Below, in pieces: positions 9,690-21,769 of a DNA stretch of 64,000 nt (within the stretch, counting starts at the first letter, position 1; each line of letters begins with the position of its first letter). Source of the stretch: Alnus glutinosa (Eukaryota; Streptophyta; Magnoliopsida; Fagales; Betulaceae); assembly GCF_958979055.1 (NCBI RefSeq), contig NC_084891.1:22508001-22572000 (forward strand), read 5' to 3'. The notes under the pieces are model-generated. The model saw only the letters and a program-made list of their open reading frames with translations. It made no database searches and was not told where the DNA came from. A program made the translations under genes and the position numbers.

Positions 9690-11443
9690 TTATGCTTTGA
9701 TGACCATAGTTTGCTCGTCTAATAGCAGTAACAGACTATTCTCATGGCCTCTTGGTAATTCGGGAATAAGAGTTGATGCTGAAGAAGCCTCAGTGCTCAC
9801 CTCCTTGCCTTTTTCCCGATGTAGATCATGTGTGACCTCAATTTGCTCCTCCTTCCCCTCTTCCTTATGATTTTCGATCACTTCTTCACTCCTCAATGTT
9901 GTGATAGCTTGCTCATGATAGGAAGAACTCCAATCCTCCACGTAATATCCACTAGGATTAGCCACCAAGTGACTTTGAAGCTTTCTTTCTCTTTTGATGT
10001 GGTTGATGATTTGTTCACAGTGAGCTTCCATTGGGAATTCGCCCCTTTTTTCTCTCACTTAACTCTTTGGCCAACTGTCCCACTTGTGTTTCCAATCTTT
10101 GAATAGCTTGACTTGTCTGAGCATTGGTCTGTTGTTGCTCAGTAAAAAATTCGAGTAGAGCATCTTCGAGGTCATTCTTCTTTGGCTCAAGATTCGGTTG
10201 GACCGCTTGTGGTGGAGCTTGATAGTTATTTCCCTGTTGGAAATTTCTTTGCTACCCTTGGGGATTTTGCACATTCTGAGTGTTACTCCATGAAAAATTA
10301 GGGTGGGTTCGCCACCCTGCATTGTAGGTGTTGGAGTATGGATTGTTCTTTGGAGGGTAATTATTTTGGCTCACATAATTTGCTTGCTCCTAATCTGTAA
10401 ATGAAAACATCGGGCAAGTCTCAGTGATGTGGTCAGAATGAGAACATATGGCACATGCCTCCACTTGAGCAATCTGTTGAATGAGAGAGATGTTATGAGT
10501 AGTCATGACTTTCACTAGCATATCCAGTTTCCTCTCCAAGATAGCCATCTGAGTTTGAACTCCATTATTGCCATTCACTTCATAGACACATTTTCTTTTG
10601 AGTCCTTGCCTCCCTCGAAATGAGAATTGTTGGGAGTTTTCACTTAAAGTCTCAAATAGTTCTTTTGCCTCCTCGCTATTCTTTTCCATTAGTACACCTC
10701 CACAAGCTAAATCTACAAGACTTTTGTTAGAATTATTTAAACCTTCATAGAAAGCTTGTACCTGATCGTCCTGAGATAGATTGTGATGTGAGCATTTTAG
10801 AAGTAGCTCCTTGAAGTGCTCCCACACCTCAAAGAATAGGTATCCATCTTTTTGTTGGAAGGTTTGAATCTCCCTCCTCAATTGCCTAGTCCGTTAGGTT
10901 GGAAAGAACTTTTTCAAGAACTTTGTGGTCAACTCTTCCCAATTCAACCATAATTGCAGCCAAAGAATTCAACCATAACTTAGCATTATCTTTCAAGGAA
11001 AAAGGGAAGAGAATTAACCTGATTCCTTCCGCATTTAAGCCATGGACGTTTTGAGTTTTGCAAAGATCAAAGAAGTCTCGAATGTGTAGATATGGATCCT
11101 CTGTAGGGGTGCCTCTATAGTGTGGAACCATATTGAGCAACGGAGACAAATCAAAATTGGTTTGCACATTCGGTTGAAAAGCAATGCAAGAGGGCTGATT
11201 TGGATTTTGTGGTATGAAGGAACTCTTCATCAGCTTCTGCTCCGGTGGATTCTCTACATGTACTTCTGCCATGTCTTCCTTAACTTTGAATATGTTTTCA
11301 AATTCTGAGGTGTCTCTACACTGTCGAATAGTGCGTTTGATCTCTGGATCGTATGTAATGATGTCTAAATTCTGAGATCGACGACCCACTGCACTTGATC
11401 CTAGTTGCGCTCGAGCGTATATGAATTGTGCACTCAATCGCAA
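9690..11443 (-). pseudogene. Broken gag of the Athila/Tat-type gypsy element
   Basis: The first part (11443-10886) contains the capsid region, with P-H-Y-R-G-T-P-T-E-D-P-Y-L-H-I and a run ending L-K-D-N-A-K-L-W-L-N-S-L, the hallmark of plant gypsy gag. A frameshift near 10885 moves the reading to 10881-10390, which has R-R-E-I-Q-T-F-Q-Q-K and F-Y-E-G-L. This ends in a zinc knuckle C-A-I-C-S-H-S-D-H-I-T-E-T-C (CX2CX4HX4C). Stops at about 10389, 10254 and near 10058 separate the rest, which includes N-P-Y-S-N-T-Y-N-A-G-W-R and a coiled-coil-like Q-T-S-Q-A-I-Q-R-L-E-T-Q-V segment. Gag would coat the element's RNA, but this copy cannot make a full protein. Confidence 0.8.
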
Positions 11444-11486
11444 GACCAGAATCTAAAATTTGCAGAAAAGACTCAGAAACAAAAGA

Positions 11487-11488
<2 letters not shown>

Positions 11489-11555
<67 letters not shown>
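11489..11555. repeat. (TA)n microsatellite
   Basis: About 66 bases of perfect alternating A and T lie just upstream of the gag remains (minus strand), in the leader of the gypsy element. Confidence 0.95.
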
Positions 11556-11557
<2 letters not shown>

Positions 11558-11641
11558 TGAACATAATCAGAAATAACTAAAATAAAGGAAAATTTTAAAA
11601 ACACAATTTAACACAATCCCTGGCAACAATGCCAAAAACTT

Positions 11642-13118
11642 GTTGTGCAAATATCTTCCTAAATAAATAAGCAAATACTTGTACGTTTTACTCGCAAGTG
11701 TACAAGATCAAAATAATAGTATAGCAGACAAATATGAGATCATTCCCACGAGGATTGGTATAAATTGTATTTAAAGAGAAATTCCTAAAAAAAAAAGATA
11801 CGTTGAAGAAGACAGGATAAAATATTGAATTAAAAATAATAAGAAGAAAATGTAGGGCTTCAATATCCACCGCTAATTATACTCAAATAAGATTCACAAT
11901 ATGCAGAATACTACAATCATAACATGATGCTTAATGTTTACCAGCCACAAGGGAATGATATCTTCTCCTAAAGCTATTGATTTCCCTAAGCAACGAGTTA
12001 GAAATAGTATCTACTCTAACTCTTTTCTTCCTTGAAGGATTAAGCATGGTATCTACTAAGTTGTTCTTCAAGGAAGAATAAATCTATGGAAATCGGTAAA
12101 CACACTCAGATTGGAATATGGTATCTATTCCAGTTGTCTTTATATTGATTAATCCAAAAACCTGTGTCGGGGTTCTTTCGTTACTCTATTATGCCCAGGA
12201 CTCGGTCATCCAAATTGACATAAATAACAAATTTATACTACATGCATATGATGACCAAACATAAACATGCGAGGAATTCAAGAAACTATAATTAATCAAG
12301 TTAAGCATCAATATATAAATTGTAGCAAAATAAATTGAAAAACTTAAAGAGACATGATTAGGGCTTCAATCGAGCCCTAACTAAAGTATTAGTTACAACT
12401 TATATAAACTAAAATTATATACATACAGAAAATAAATAAAGGAAGAAGAAAAAAAAAAAAAAAAAAAAAAAACTAGAAAGAACCTCCTTCTTGATGTAGC
12501 ATTTGATTCTTCCTCAAAGCTTGTGTGTATTTTTCTCCAAATGTTAGAGGCCTATTTATAGGGATTAGAGAAGCTCTAGAAATCCTAGAACAATTATAAA
12601 TAGGTCTTCTAGTCCAAATAGAATAATTACAAGTTTTTTCCTTTTCTGAAATTTCCATCCAAGTAGGAAAATGATTCCAAAATTCGTACAGATTTGCAGT
12701 TTTTTATTGCGGGGCAATTTTGGCATGATAAATATCCGAATTATGAAAAATCTATTTCTGACATGTTTATTGCATTTTTTATTAGCTTTCTAACGCCACC
12801 AATTTTGTTGCAATCAAATACTTACAATAAAAGTTATGATTAAATTACTGAAACATGCTCATTTTGGATTCTTTCCAAAAATAACAAATTTTTGCCGACT
12901 TTTCTTTCCTTAAATTCAAAATTGATTGGAATTGAATCTATCCAAAAGTGAGTTTGCCGACTTCATTATAATCTTGGAATTTGATGGATTTTCTTCCAAA
13001 ACCTATAAAATACAAAAAACACAAAAACAACACAAAACATCAAACTATAACAAAACTAAGAGCTTAACATGCATATGTAAATTAATGGGCTTGAATGTAC
13101 AACATTCAACACTTATCA
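11642..13118 (-). repeat. 5' LTR of the Athila/Tat-type element
   Basis: This 1477-bp LTR has the same ends as 3957-5425 (TGTTGTGC...CTTATCA). Scattered substitutions and small indels separate the two copies, including a longer A-run near 12450. The divergence suggests an old insertion compared with the copia element at 24257-29359. The primer site is on the low-coordinate side, at about 11617-11640. Confidence 0.85.
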
Positions 13119-13640
13119 TTTCACTACCGCTAGTTTTTCTAAATTAATTAGCAACCATAAGCAAGAATAAGAAGCAAGATTCTGCTTCTTTTCCTGTTGA
13201 GAAACGTGTTACTAGATCCGTGATGCATTCATGTAACATTTTGATTAGATGATCATCTTTCAATTCCATATAATTTTGCAGAGGAACTAATTGAATATAT
13301 ATATAGTCATATGATGGCTTGAAATATTTACAGACAATTTGGGTATTTATAGCGTTGATCGAAACTTGAAATGATCAAATTAAAACTTTTGCTTTCCTCC
13401 ATGTAATATAGTCCTAAAGGCATTCAACTTTTCCGTCCATCGCATGATCACTACATTCTTTTCCGAAGCCTCACTTCGAAGTTTGTTCAATGAGAACGAA
13501 CTAATTCTTGTTTTTGTGTGCCACGCAATAACTGATCCAAAGCGTGCTTTGAGAAAAATATCCTACAAATTAAGTAAAGAAACTAATTGAATTAAGAATA
13601 ATAATTCGACCAAGTTAGGAGGAAGCTTATAAGTTATATA
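13119..13640. other. Intergenic sequence before MATH copy A
   Basis: AT-rich sequence with no coding potential or repeat that I recognise. The first bases are the right flank of the gypsy insertion. Confidence 0.4.
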
Positions 13641-13644
13641 TATA

Positions 13645-13758
13645 TTGAAACTCCTTCCTCAATGCATAGAGCCATAGAGGCTCATATATTGTCATTTCAG
13701 CTTCCTCAAAATATCAGAAGCAGTTCTGCTTTACATGATAGGAACACCGCGAGAACGA
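13645..13758 (+). promoter_or_regulatory. Upstream region conserved among the three MATH gene copies
   Basis: The block from TTGAAACTCCTTCC through CTTCCTCAAAATATCAG to the start codon is repeated before copy B (18561-18693) and copy C (29464-29586). Copy B has a TATA-like CATATATAG near 18595. Its conservation shows that promoter or leader sequence was copied together with the genes. Function is inferred from position. Confidence 0.5.
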
Positions 13759-13828
13759 ATGGTTCAAAAGAAAGACAAGGAAGATAAAACTTGCCATCCT
13801 CACCCTGCTGACAATGATGAAAGTGGTT

Positions 13829-13863
<35 letters not shown>

Positions 13864-14454
13864 ATTGTTGGTTAATTGTTTAGTAATTGTCAAAAAGAGT
13901 ATCGAAAGTTGTTGCCTTTGCTCAATCTGTCTGATTCTGATGCTGCGACTTTGACACATTTGGATCTAACGTTTTTTTCTTTCTTTATTTTTATCTCAGG
14001 AATCGTACGATCAACTAGAGAACTCCCACCAGCTCATTATATATTTCAAATCAAGAATTTCTCGTTACTGTTAGAGATGGAAGAGGAAAAATGTGGCTCC
14101 GGCGAGTTCTAAGTTGGTGGCTACCATTGGTGCATATTGCGGACCCCTTCTCCTCTCAGCTGTTGGTTTTTTAATTTTCATCCTTTTTCCGGATAAAATA
14201 ATATCGGCATTTTCGTTTTCATGTCTAGGGAATTGGTACTCTACCCAAATGGGAAAGAGAATAGTAATGGGAGCGGTCACATCTCTCTATACTTGGCAAT
14301 AGCAGCTACCGATGTTCTTCCACTTGGCTGCGGGGTTAACGTGAATATAAGATTCTTTGTGTTTGATCAGATCCGAGACAAGTACCTGAGTATTCAAGGT
14401 AGCTAGCTTCACCGAAAAACTTAGGTTAAGGCTCTGCTTTCAATTTGGTCATCT

Positions 14455-14528
<74 letters not shown>

Positions 14529-15444
14529 GGATTTGATACGTGGCTTTACAATTGCTTGTGAACCTCAACAACTCAGATGCAAATGGGAGAGTAACACGCT
14601 TGCATAAATTGAAGACTGAATGGGGATTCGCCCAATTGCTTTCCCATGATACTTTCAATGATTCATCAAATGGTTATCTTGTCGATGACACTTGTGTCTT
14701 TGGGGTGGAGGTTTTCGTAATTGAAGGTACTTGTAAAGGGGAGACTTTGTCAATGATAAAACAACCTCAACGTACTTATTTCTCTTGGAGGATTGACAAC
14801 TATACGGCATTGGAAGATGAATTTTATTTTTCTGAGCAATTCATTGTGGAAGGGCGAAGATGGTATGATCGGCGTTTTGCTCTTCTATATATATATATAT
14901 CAGTCTCAACTCTCAAGTAGGTCTTATTCTTTTAGTTCAAAACCTTTATCTTTATATTTTGAATATAGGAAGTTGGGACTCGATCTCAGTGAAGGAGAAA
15001 CCGGAGCCGACACATGCTTGTCTCCCTATCTCATTTTAGATGATTCAGAAATTCTTTCTCCCAACAAAAAATTGTACGCAAAGTTCAAGCTGCGAATAAG
15101 GGACCAAATTAATAACAATCATCATGAAAGGACGGGTCTGTTCTCTTGACTTATACAAAAATATGCTCTAAACCTTCGTTAATTTCTTTTCCACCTAAAC
15201 AGAAGACAATTCTCTCCTAAAAATTTACATGAAAAACCAATCAAAAAATCTAATAACCAACTTTTGCCTTACAGGTGACTACTGGTTCTATCATCCCTTT
15301 CCCAACACCGATTGCGGTTTTCCCGAGATTTGGTCAAAGAGAGATCTTCAGGACGTATCAAAGGGCTACTTGGTGGGTGATTGTTTGTTCATTGAATGCA
15401 AAATTGATGTCATATCCGTAGTTAAGGATTTCTCCTCAAATTAA
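13759..15444 (+). pseudogene. MATH-domain (TRAF-like) gene copy A, interrupted by a stop codon
   Basis: Six exons can be traced by comparison with copy C: 13759-13825, 14000-14129, 14229-14398, 14577-14862, 14969-15135 and 15275-15444. All keep GT-AG borders and together give 330 codons in one frame. They code two MATH domains, the seven-to-eight-stranded fold that in other proteins binds partner peptides. The ATG used by copy C is AAG here (GACAAGGAAG), but an in-frame ATG 24 bases upstream could replace it. In exon 2 the codon that is GAA in copy C is TAA (14110-14112), ending the frame after about 59 residues, before the bulk of the first MATH domain. All other exons are open, so this is a recent loss. 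A 67-bp TA repeat lies in intron 3. Confidence 0.8.
14458..14524. repeat. (TA)n microsatellite in intron 3 of MATH copy A
   Basis: About 66 bases of alternating T and A. Copies B and C lack it at the same place. Confidence 0.95.
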
Positions 15445-16643
15445 TATTACATATGCTTAAATTGGATAAAATATAATGTCCCCTTAAATTTTATGAATAA
15501 AGATTGCAAAATTCTGGCATCTCTTTTTTCTTTTCTTCAAAAGGATATGTAAAGTTTTTATAGGATATATATGCATTAAATTTTCGACCAAGAAGGATTT
15601 TGTTTCAAAAGAAAAATGATTTTCATAAACTAGATTTAAATTTAAACATAAGCTTTACATGAACTTAATATAGATTTAATCTAAAAAGTAGGAAGAATTA
15701 TGTTTCTTTAGACATAAAAGAATATAGAATTTTGGGCCAACCCTTAGTTGGGCTAAATTTGGGTTAAGAAATTCAAAATCTCTAGAAGGCCATAGAAAGT
15801 GTCCTTCGGGTTTTAGGCCGTAATTGGGTTTTTGGGCCTTAATGAGAAGGCTATTTGAATCAAAAAGTCCATATGCACTAAATTTGAAGGCAAAACACCA
15901 TATTCTTCATTTTTCAAGTTATTTTCCAATGGTGCCAACCATTCGTTGATCAGAATCATGTAGAAATCACAGCGGGCCAAAATCGAGGAAACATAACTAT
16001 AATTTTTCAAATTCTTCCAGATTTGATGTGTTTTGATTGAGGCTGAAAATTGAAACCTATTGGGGATAGCTTAAGCTAAATAAATTATAGTGTTTGAAGA
16101 TCCAAATCAATCTCAAGGATATGAGAATATTTGGGCCAATACTTATTAAAAAAAAATGATGGATAGAATTAGAATTAGTTATTAAAAGATTCTATCTTTT
16201 CTGCATATTCTTTGACATTGTTGAGGAAAGGTCAAATCATTTCTTTAGTTTATAGCATCAAGATATTTAAATAAAAAATAGAGAAAATTACACTTACTAC
16301 CTTGAACAAATATCTAATTTACAATCGTACCAAACTTTAAAAAGTGACAAGTGACTTGATTTGAAGGATTGACCAAATGACTTCACCCAATTGCTTAGAG
16401 TTAAAAACAAATGTAAAATTATGAAGCATGAAATCAATCCAACTCAAACCAAGCACGGGTTTTCTTAAAGAAATATAGAGTCCGTTTGGGATTAGTTGAG
16501 AAATAAAGCTTTTCTCATAAAACTTTTGCCTATGAACTTTTATCAAAAGCACTATCACTGAAAAACTGTTTTCATGTTTGGTACCTGCATATGTTAAGTG
16601 CTTTTTGAATGTAATTGGTAAAAAAAAAAAAAAAAAAAAAAAA

Positions 16644-16815
16644 GTAATGATTTATTACTACTTTTTTATACAACTTTTTATCACTTTACCTTTATGTAAG
16701 GTGGTCATTTACTACTTTTTGAGTTTTAAAAATAAGTTTAGGTGAGAGACCACATTGTCACATAAATAAGGTGGTAAAAAATTGTATAAAAAGTTGCAAT
16801 GAATCATTACTAAAA
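16644..16815. repeat. MITE-like inverted repeat
   Basis: The left arm contains AGTAATGATTTATTACTAC and TATACAACTTTTTATCAC. The right arm has the reverse complement with few changes (GTGGTAAAAAATTGTATAAA, AATGAATCATTACT). The ends are blurred by poly-A runs on both sides, so no target duplication can be read. Confidence 0.6.
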
Positions 16816-17695
16816 AAAAAAAAAAAAATACCTTTAGTTGTAAAAATGATAATAAAGAACATGTAATGTTTTGTTTCCATTTTATAATAACCTTTTTATA
16901 TAAAAATGGTTAATGTGAACTTTTTTAATTTTTTAACAGTTTAATTTTATATTTTTTTTTCTTCGGTTCATATGAATCATATCTGACCAAAAGAAAAAAA
17001 GAATATGGAAACCAAGGCATTTCATCCGACGTATTGGGAAGCTTAAAAGTTATCGTTGATTCATTTCATCCGATTGAGAGAAATAAATAAGACCAATTTC
17101 CCAGGCAAGAGAAAGAAACGGCCATTGAGTACAACCAATATTGGTGTAACAAAACTAATTTTATGAATCACTAAAGAAACAGAAAATAGTAGAATAAAAA
17201 ATTAATAAACAATCACATAAGACATTAAAATTTAAATGGTTCGATTTAACAAGCTTATATTTATTGGTGAAGACGATACAAGAAAAATTTACTAACAAAA
17301 TAATAAAGTACAAAAAGCAGAACTAAGAGAATCACTGAAATTCAAAAGCTTCAATACATTTAAATCTCACTCTCAAATAAAAATAAATAATAATAATAAT
17401 AATAAACAAAGGAGAAAACCTCCTCCGATTCTCTAAGCCGTGATCGGCACTACAAAGCGTAAGAAAATACTAGTGTGAGACTCTCGAATGAAGCGACTGC
17501 AACTCTCTTTTTCTCTCTGTTGTTGGATTGCACCCACATTCCTAGCTGCCTCTCACTACTGTTCCTTTTATAAATGACCGAATGGTGAAGTCATAATAGT
17601 TCACCATGAAGCAAGGCAAGACTTATCTAAGAAATAAAGTGAGAAGCCTTAACCGAAAAGTAATCAAGCAAAAAAAAAAAAAAAATCCTCCTGCA

Positions 17696-17830
17696 CAAAC
17701 CATACATAATAATTGTATAACTCTATTCATATGCGGTGGAACTCATGTAGTAAGTCTCATTCACATGAATCTCACTCCATGTGAGTAGAGTTGTGTAATT
17801 GTTGTATATAGTTGTTGTGTAAGAAGCATT
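17696..17830. repeat. Palindromic MITE of the TCACATGAAT/CATGTGAG family
   Basis: The arms AATTGTATAACTCTATTC and GAGTAGAGTTGTGTAATTG are inverted around a centre with CTCATTCACATGAATCTCAC. Similar short palindromes occur at 32925-33030, 34585-34740 and 54640-54730. Confidence 0.5.
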
Positions 17831-17934
17831 TTTCATTTCAATGGCCTTGTTTGGAAACGCCATGACCGGAAAAGAATAGATGGCCGTCACTATTCACATT
17901 TTTTTTTAATTAATTTTTACATTTTTCAATAAAG

Positions 17935-18250
17935 ATGCGTTTGGGATTGCTATTTCGTAGACAATAAGTACGATTTTAAACCAAATCGCAGAACATAAAT
18001 TATTTGGGAACTGCGTTTTTAAAAATTGCGATTTGAAAACGCAGAAAATCTGCTTTTTCAAATCGCAAGTAAGATGGTGTTTTTTTGAAAACGCAGAATT
18101 TTAAAGGCTAATTTGCGATTTTAAAGGTTAAACTGCGGGTTTGCCAAACGCTTAACTGCGTTTTCAAAAACCACTTTTTTCAAATCGCACATTTTAAAAT
18201 CGTTATTTTAAATCATACTTTTTTGAAATCGCAAACCTAAATGGACCCTA
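17935..18250. repeat. MITE-like element with AAATCGCA repeats
   Basis: The ends GCGTTTGGGATTGC and, inverted, GGTCCATTTAGGTTTGC bracket about 310 bases. Inside, AAATCGCA/TGCGATTT and AAAACGCAG/CTGCGTTTT recur many times in both orientations. Non-coding. Confidence 0.5.
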
Positions 18251-18560
18251 ATAATCAATATCAAAACATTCTAATTTTTTTTACTTTTTATATCACATCA
18301 ATAATTTTTTTATTACTATTCAAAAAAAAAAATCCATTGCAATACAAATTTTTTTTACTTTCCTATACAAATTATTTTTATTTTATAATTTATATCACAT
18401 CATTACTTTTTACTAATTCTAAAATTAACAACCCACTACTCACTTGCTAAACATACCCGATGTGTCTCAAAGAAAAATGTGTGGCTTCACCAAACAGCAG
18501 TGGGCGACACACTGACTTTGCTTGAATTAAAGTCATACACGATACACACACACATATATA

Positions 18561-18693
18561 TTGAAACTCCTTCCTTTAATGCATACATGCAGGGCCATAT
18601 ATAGTCCTTCGAGCTTCCTCAAAATATCAGAAGCAGTACTCTCCTTTACGTTAAATAGGACAACCAGGAGAAAGAAGAGTTCAAAAGAAAGAC
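18561..18693 (+). promoter_or_regulatory. Conserved upstream block of MATH copy B
   Basis: Matches 13645-13758 and 29464-29586. Contains CATATATAG near 18595 as a possible TATA box. Confidence 0.45.
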
Positions 18694-20360
18694 ATGGAAG
18701 ATCCTCACCCTGCTGACAATGATGCAAGTTGCATTCTCTCTCTCTTTTGCTCGCTTTCTGATTTTTGATGACTTGTTTTATATTATATTTTTTAATATAG
18801 AGATATGATCGGTTTACAACTCTATTTAATTTCAACAACTTTCTTTTTTTTTTTTTAAAATAATTATTTGATACGTAGATCCCATATATATATATATATA
18901 TAGAAAAAGAGATTCCATGGTTAGTTTAGTTTGTAAATGTATCATTTCGATCTCTTGAATATAATTTTTTTTTTAATTCATTTTTATCTCAGGAATAGTT
19001 CGTTCCAATACGTACAGACGTCTGACCAGCTCATGATCATTATACATTTTAAATCAAGAATTTCTCATTACTGTTAGGGATGAAGGAGGAAAAATGCCAC
19101 TCAGGACAGTTTGAAGTTGGGGGCTATCAATGGTGCATCTTCAGGACTCTAATTCTCCTTTCAGCTATTGGTTTCTTTTTCTTCATTTTTTTTAATAATA
19201 AAATATGATAATTTTCATTTCCATCTCTAGGAGATTGGTGCTCTACCCAAATGGGAATAAGAAAAGCAACGGCAATGGTCACATCTCTCTATTCTTAGCA
19301 ATAGCAGCTACGGATGATCTTCCACTTGGCTGGGAGGTTAACGTGAACATAAGATGCTTTGTGTTTGATCAAATCCGAGACAAGTACCTAACTATTCAAG
19401 GTAGTTTAATTCGCAAAAAACTTAGTTTTTACTGCGAGAATGTTAGGCTTGTGCGCAAGTTTAATGCGAGCTTTGCTTTTTACAATTGCTTGTGAACCTC
19501 AACAACTCAGATGCAAATGGGATATTAAGATGCTTTCATAAACTGATGACTGAATGGGGATTCGCCCAGTTACTTTCTCACGATATTCTCAATGAATCAT
19601 CAAATGGTTATCTTGTTGATGACACGTGTGTCTTTGGGGTGGAAGTTTTTGTCATTAAAGGTACTTGTAGAGGGGAGAATTTGTCGATGGTAAATCAACC
19701 TCAGCCTAATTATTTCACTTGGAGGATTGACGACTATTCGGCCTTGAAAGATGAAGTTTATTTATCTGAGCAATTCATTGTGGAAGGGCGAAGATGGTAT
19801 GCAGGATTGGCGTTTTGCTCTTCTATATCAGTCTCACTTACAGCTTTACTTATTCTGCTATAGGTTACAACCTTTATCATTATATTTTGAATATGGGAAG
19901 TTGAGGCTCGAGCCGGAGGGAGGAGGAGCAGGAGCCAACAAATACTTGTCTATCTATCTCTGTTTAGATGATGATTTAGAAAGTCTTCCTCCCAACAGAA
20001 AGTTGTACTCAAAATACAAGGTGCGAATAAGGAACCAAATCAATAACAATCATCTTGAAAAGACAGGTCTGTTCTCTTGACTTTCACAAAAAGATGCTCT
20101 AAACCTTCTCTTCTCGTTGACTTAATTCGATCTCCAAAAAATTTAAATGAAAAACCAATCTAAGAAAAGCTAATAATATGACCAATTCTTACCTTACAGC
20201 TGAGTACTGGTTCTCTGACTCCGTGACTTACGGTTTTCCCAAGTTTTTGTCAAAGATAGATCTCCAAGATACATCACAGGACTACTTGATTGATGATGGT
20301 TTGTTCATTGAATACAAAATTGATGTCAAATCTGTGGTTAAGGATTTCTCCTCAAATTAA
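18694..20360 (+). pseudogene. MATH-domain (TRAF-like) gene copy B, multiply disabled
   Basis: The exons matching copy C start at 18694 and continue at 18993-19132, 19231-19400, 19511-19796, 19897-20066 and 20200-20360. They show that this was a two-MATH-domain gene. Four lesions are visible. The exon 1 donor used by A and C (GCAAGTG/GT) is changed to GCAAGTTGC. Exon 2 is 140 bases instead of 130, shifting the frame. A TAA at 19050-19052 replaces the CAA of the other copies. The exon 5 acceptor AG has become GG at 19895-19896. Exons 3, 4 and 6 remain open, with D-L-P-L-G-W-E-V-N-V-N-I-R and F-S-S-N-stop preserved. It is clearly older as a pseudogene than copy A. Confidence 0.85.
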
Positions 20361-21769
20361 TATATATATATATATATATAATGGAATAAAAATCAAAGGA
20401 AAAGGTTTATAAATTTCGATAAAGAGAAACTTTCGTTTTAAAACTAAAATTTGATTGAAAGCTTTTCATATCTTGATTAGATTTGATTTTTTTTTTTTTT
20501 TATGATTTGATACATTCTAAATTTGAAGAAATTCATATTTAAATTGACAATTAAATATAAATCGAAAAGGTAGAATTTTTATTAAGTAATTCAATCTTTG
20601 GCTTACATTCTCAAGTTAAATTCCTAAGGGCCAGAAGAGTATAACTAGTTGGACTGTTATTAACCGCTAACCACTAATAATTGCAACTGCATAATCGCCT
20701 AAGCCGATTGCGGTTAATGGTTTTAACGAAAAGCGAAAGCAGTTAATAACTAAGTTTTCAAGAGTGTTCAAGTTCGTCTAATTAAATACGACTTCCATTT
20801 TTTTTTTAGTTAAGGAGTTACTAAAGGTTTAAATTGCAATTATTTTAGTTTGCAATTGTACTGAGTTTTTATTACTTCAGTTAACAAATAATTGCTGAGG
20901 TTCTCGATTGCAATGATTTAACAAGCACATAAAATATATTGTTGCAAATTGCAACTTGAAGGCGATTAATTTAAAACTGAGGTCAAATTTTTATATTGTT
21001 TTTTTATAGCTAAAGAATTTACTCGAAGCCATGTATAAATTGTATTTAACACTTGTTCACTTATTCAGTTTCTTGATGACATGTACTCGCGTTGATGACA
21101 TATATACATGAAGAGACCTGTTATACATCTTTTTATGGTTCTTATTTTATTATTTCATTATTCAAAATTATTATTAAATCTGTGAGGTTATGCGTACGAT
21201 ATTAGATACACACAAATCTAATGATAATTTTGAAGTCAGAGGATGGGCATTTATTTGAAATAATATTACATGAGACCTGTTGGTGAAAATTAAATTTACT
21301 CCTTTGCCATTTAAGTGAAAGTAGCCGAGGAAGTAGTCCTATATAGGGGTTATGTTGATAATGCTTTTTGTCTATGTAAATGAATTATTTCTTTCGGGGA
21401 TTTAATTTTTCTTAACAATAAAGTACCTCCCAATTGTTTAGCCATGTTTCTACAGAAAGAACCTTTAACATTTGAGCAGTCTCATTGACTTCGTTACTAT
21501 GTGTTGTTGTTGTTTTTTTTTTTTTTTGTAAATTTTGCTTTTTAAATTTTTTTTTTCAAAGATAAAAATATATAAATAAATTAGATACAGGGTGGTAGAA
21601 CGTGTCTCTTGTAAAAAAATAATAATAATTAAAAAAAAAAAAAATTAATGATGAGGAGGTTGCAGTATATGCCAGCCAATCAATTCCAATGAACATACCG
21701 ATAAATAATTTGTAGTGGTTCGTCAAATGAAATTCTTTCTGTAAAAATTGCATATCATAAGGAAAAAAA
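20361..21769. other. Intergenic region downstream of MATH copy B
   Basis: AT-rich with no gene. Around 20640-20770 is a GCGGTTA/TAACCG-rich stretch like the hAT-type ends at 34890-35778. From about 21290 to 21490 it matches the flank downstream of copy C (about 32330-32510), with shared words such as AGTACCTCCCAATT and AATTATTTC. The duplicated unit therefore reached about 1 kb beyond the gene. Confidence 0.5.

Larger units (their letters stand above)
3957..13118 (-). mobile_element. Athila/Tat-type Ty3/gypsy LTR retrotransposon lacking pol, with nested Pack-MULE
   Basis: The element is bounded by two similar LTRs (3957-5425 and 11642-13118) starting TGTTGTGCAAAT and ending CACTTATCA. It lies on the minus strand: the region next to the right LTR reads TTTTTGGCATTGTTGCCAGG, a decayed form of the Asp-tRNA primer site typical of Athila/Tat elements, and the region next to the left LTR reads AAGCTTGGGGGTGTG, their usual polypurine tract. 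Flanks TTACA (3952-3956) and TTTCA (13119-13123) could be a 5-bp target duplication with one change. Only a broken gag is coded. No protease, reverse transcriptase or integrase remains. A 2602-bp Pack-MULE sits at 5494-8095. Confidence 0.85.
15445..18560. other. Intergenic region between MATH copies A and B, with MITEs
   Basis: No gene is supported. It contains an inverted-repeat element at about 16644-16815, a palindromic element at about 17696-17830, a third at about 17935-18250 and several A/T runs. Small open frames here are short and low in complexity. Confidence 0.45.

Noticed and set aside
13900..20360. Copies A and B as functional MATH genes using downstream starts
   Set aside because: Starting after the exon 2 stop would remove the beginning of the first MATH domain, and B also has a destroyed splice acceptor.
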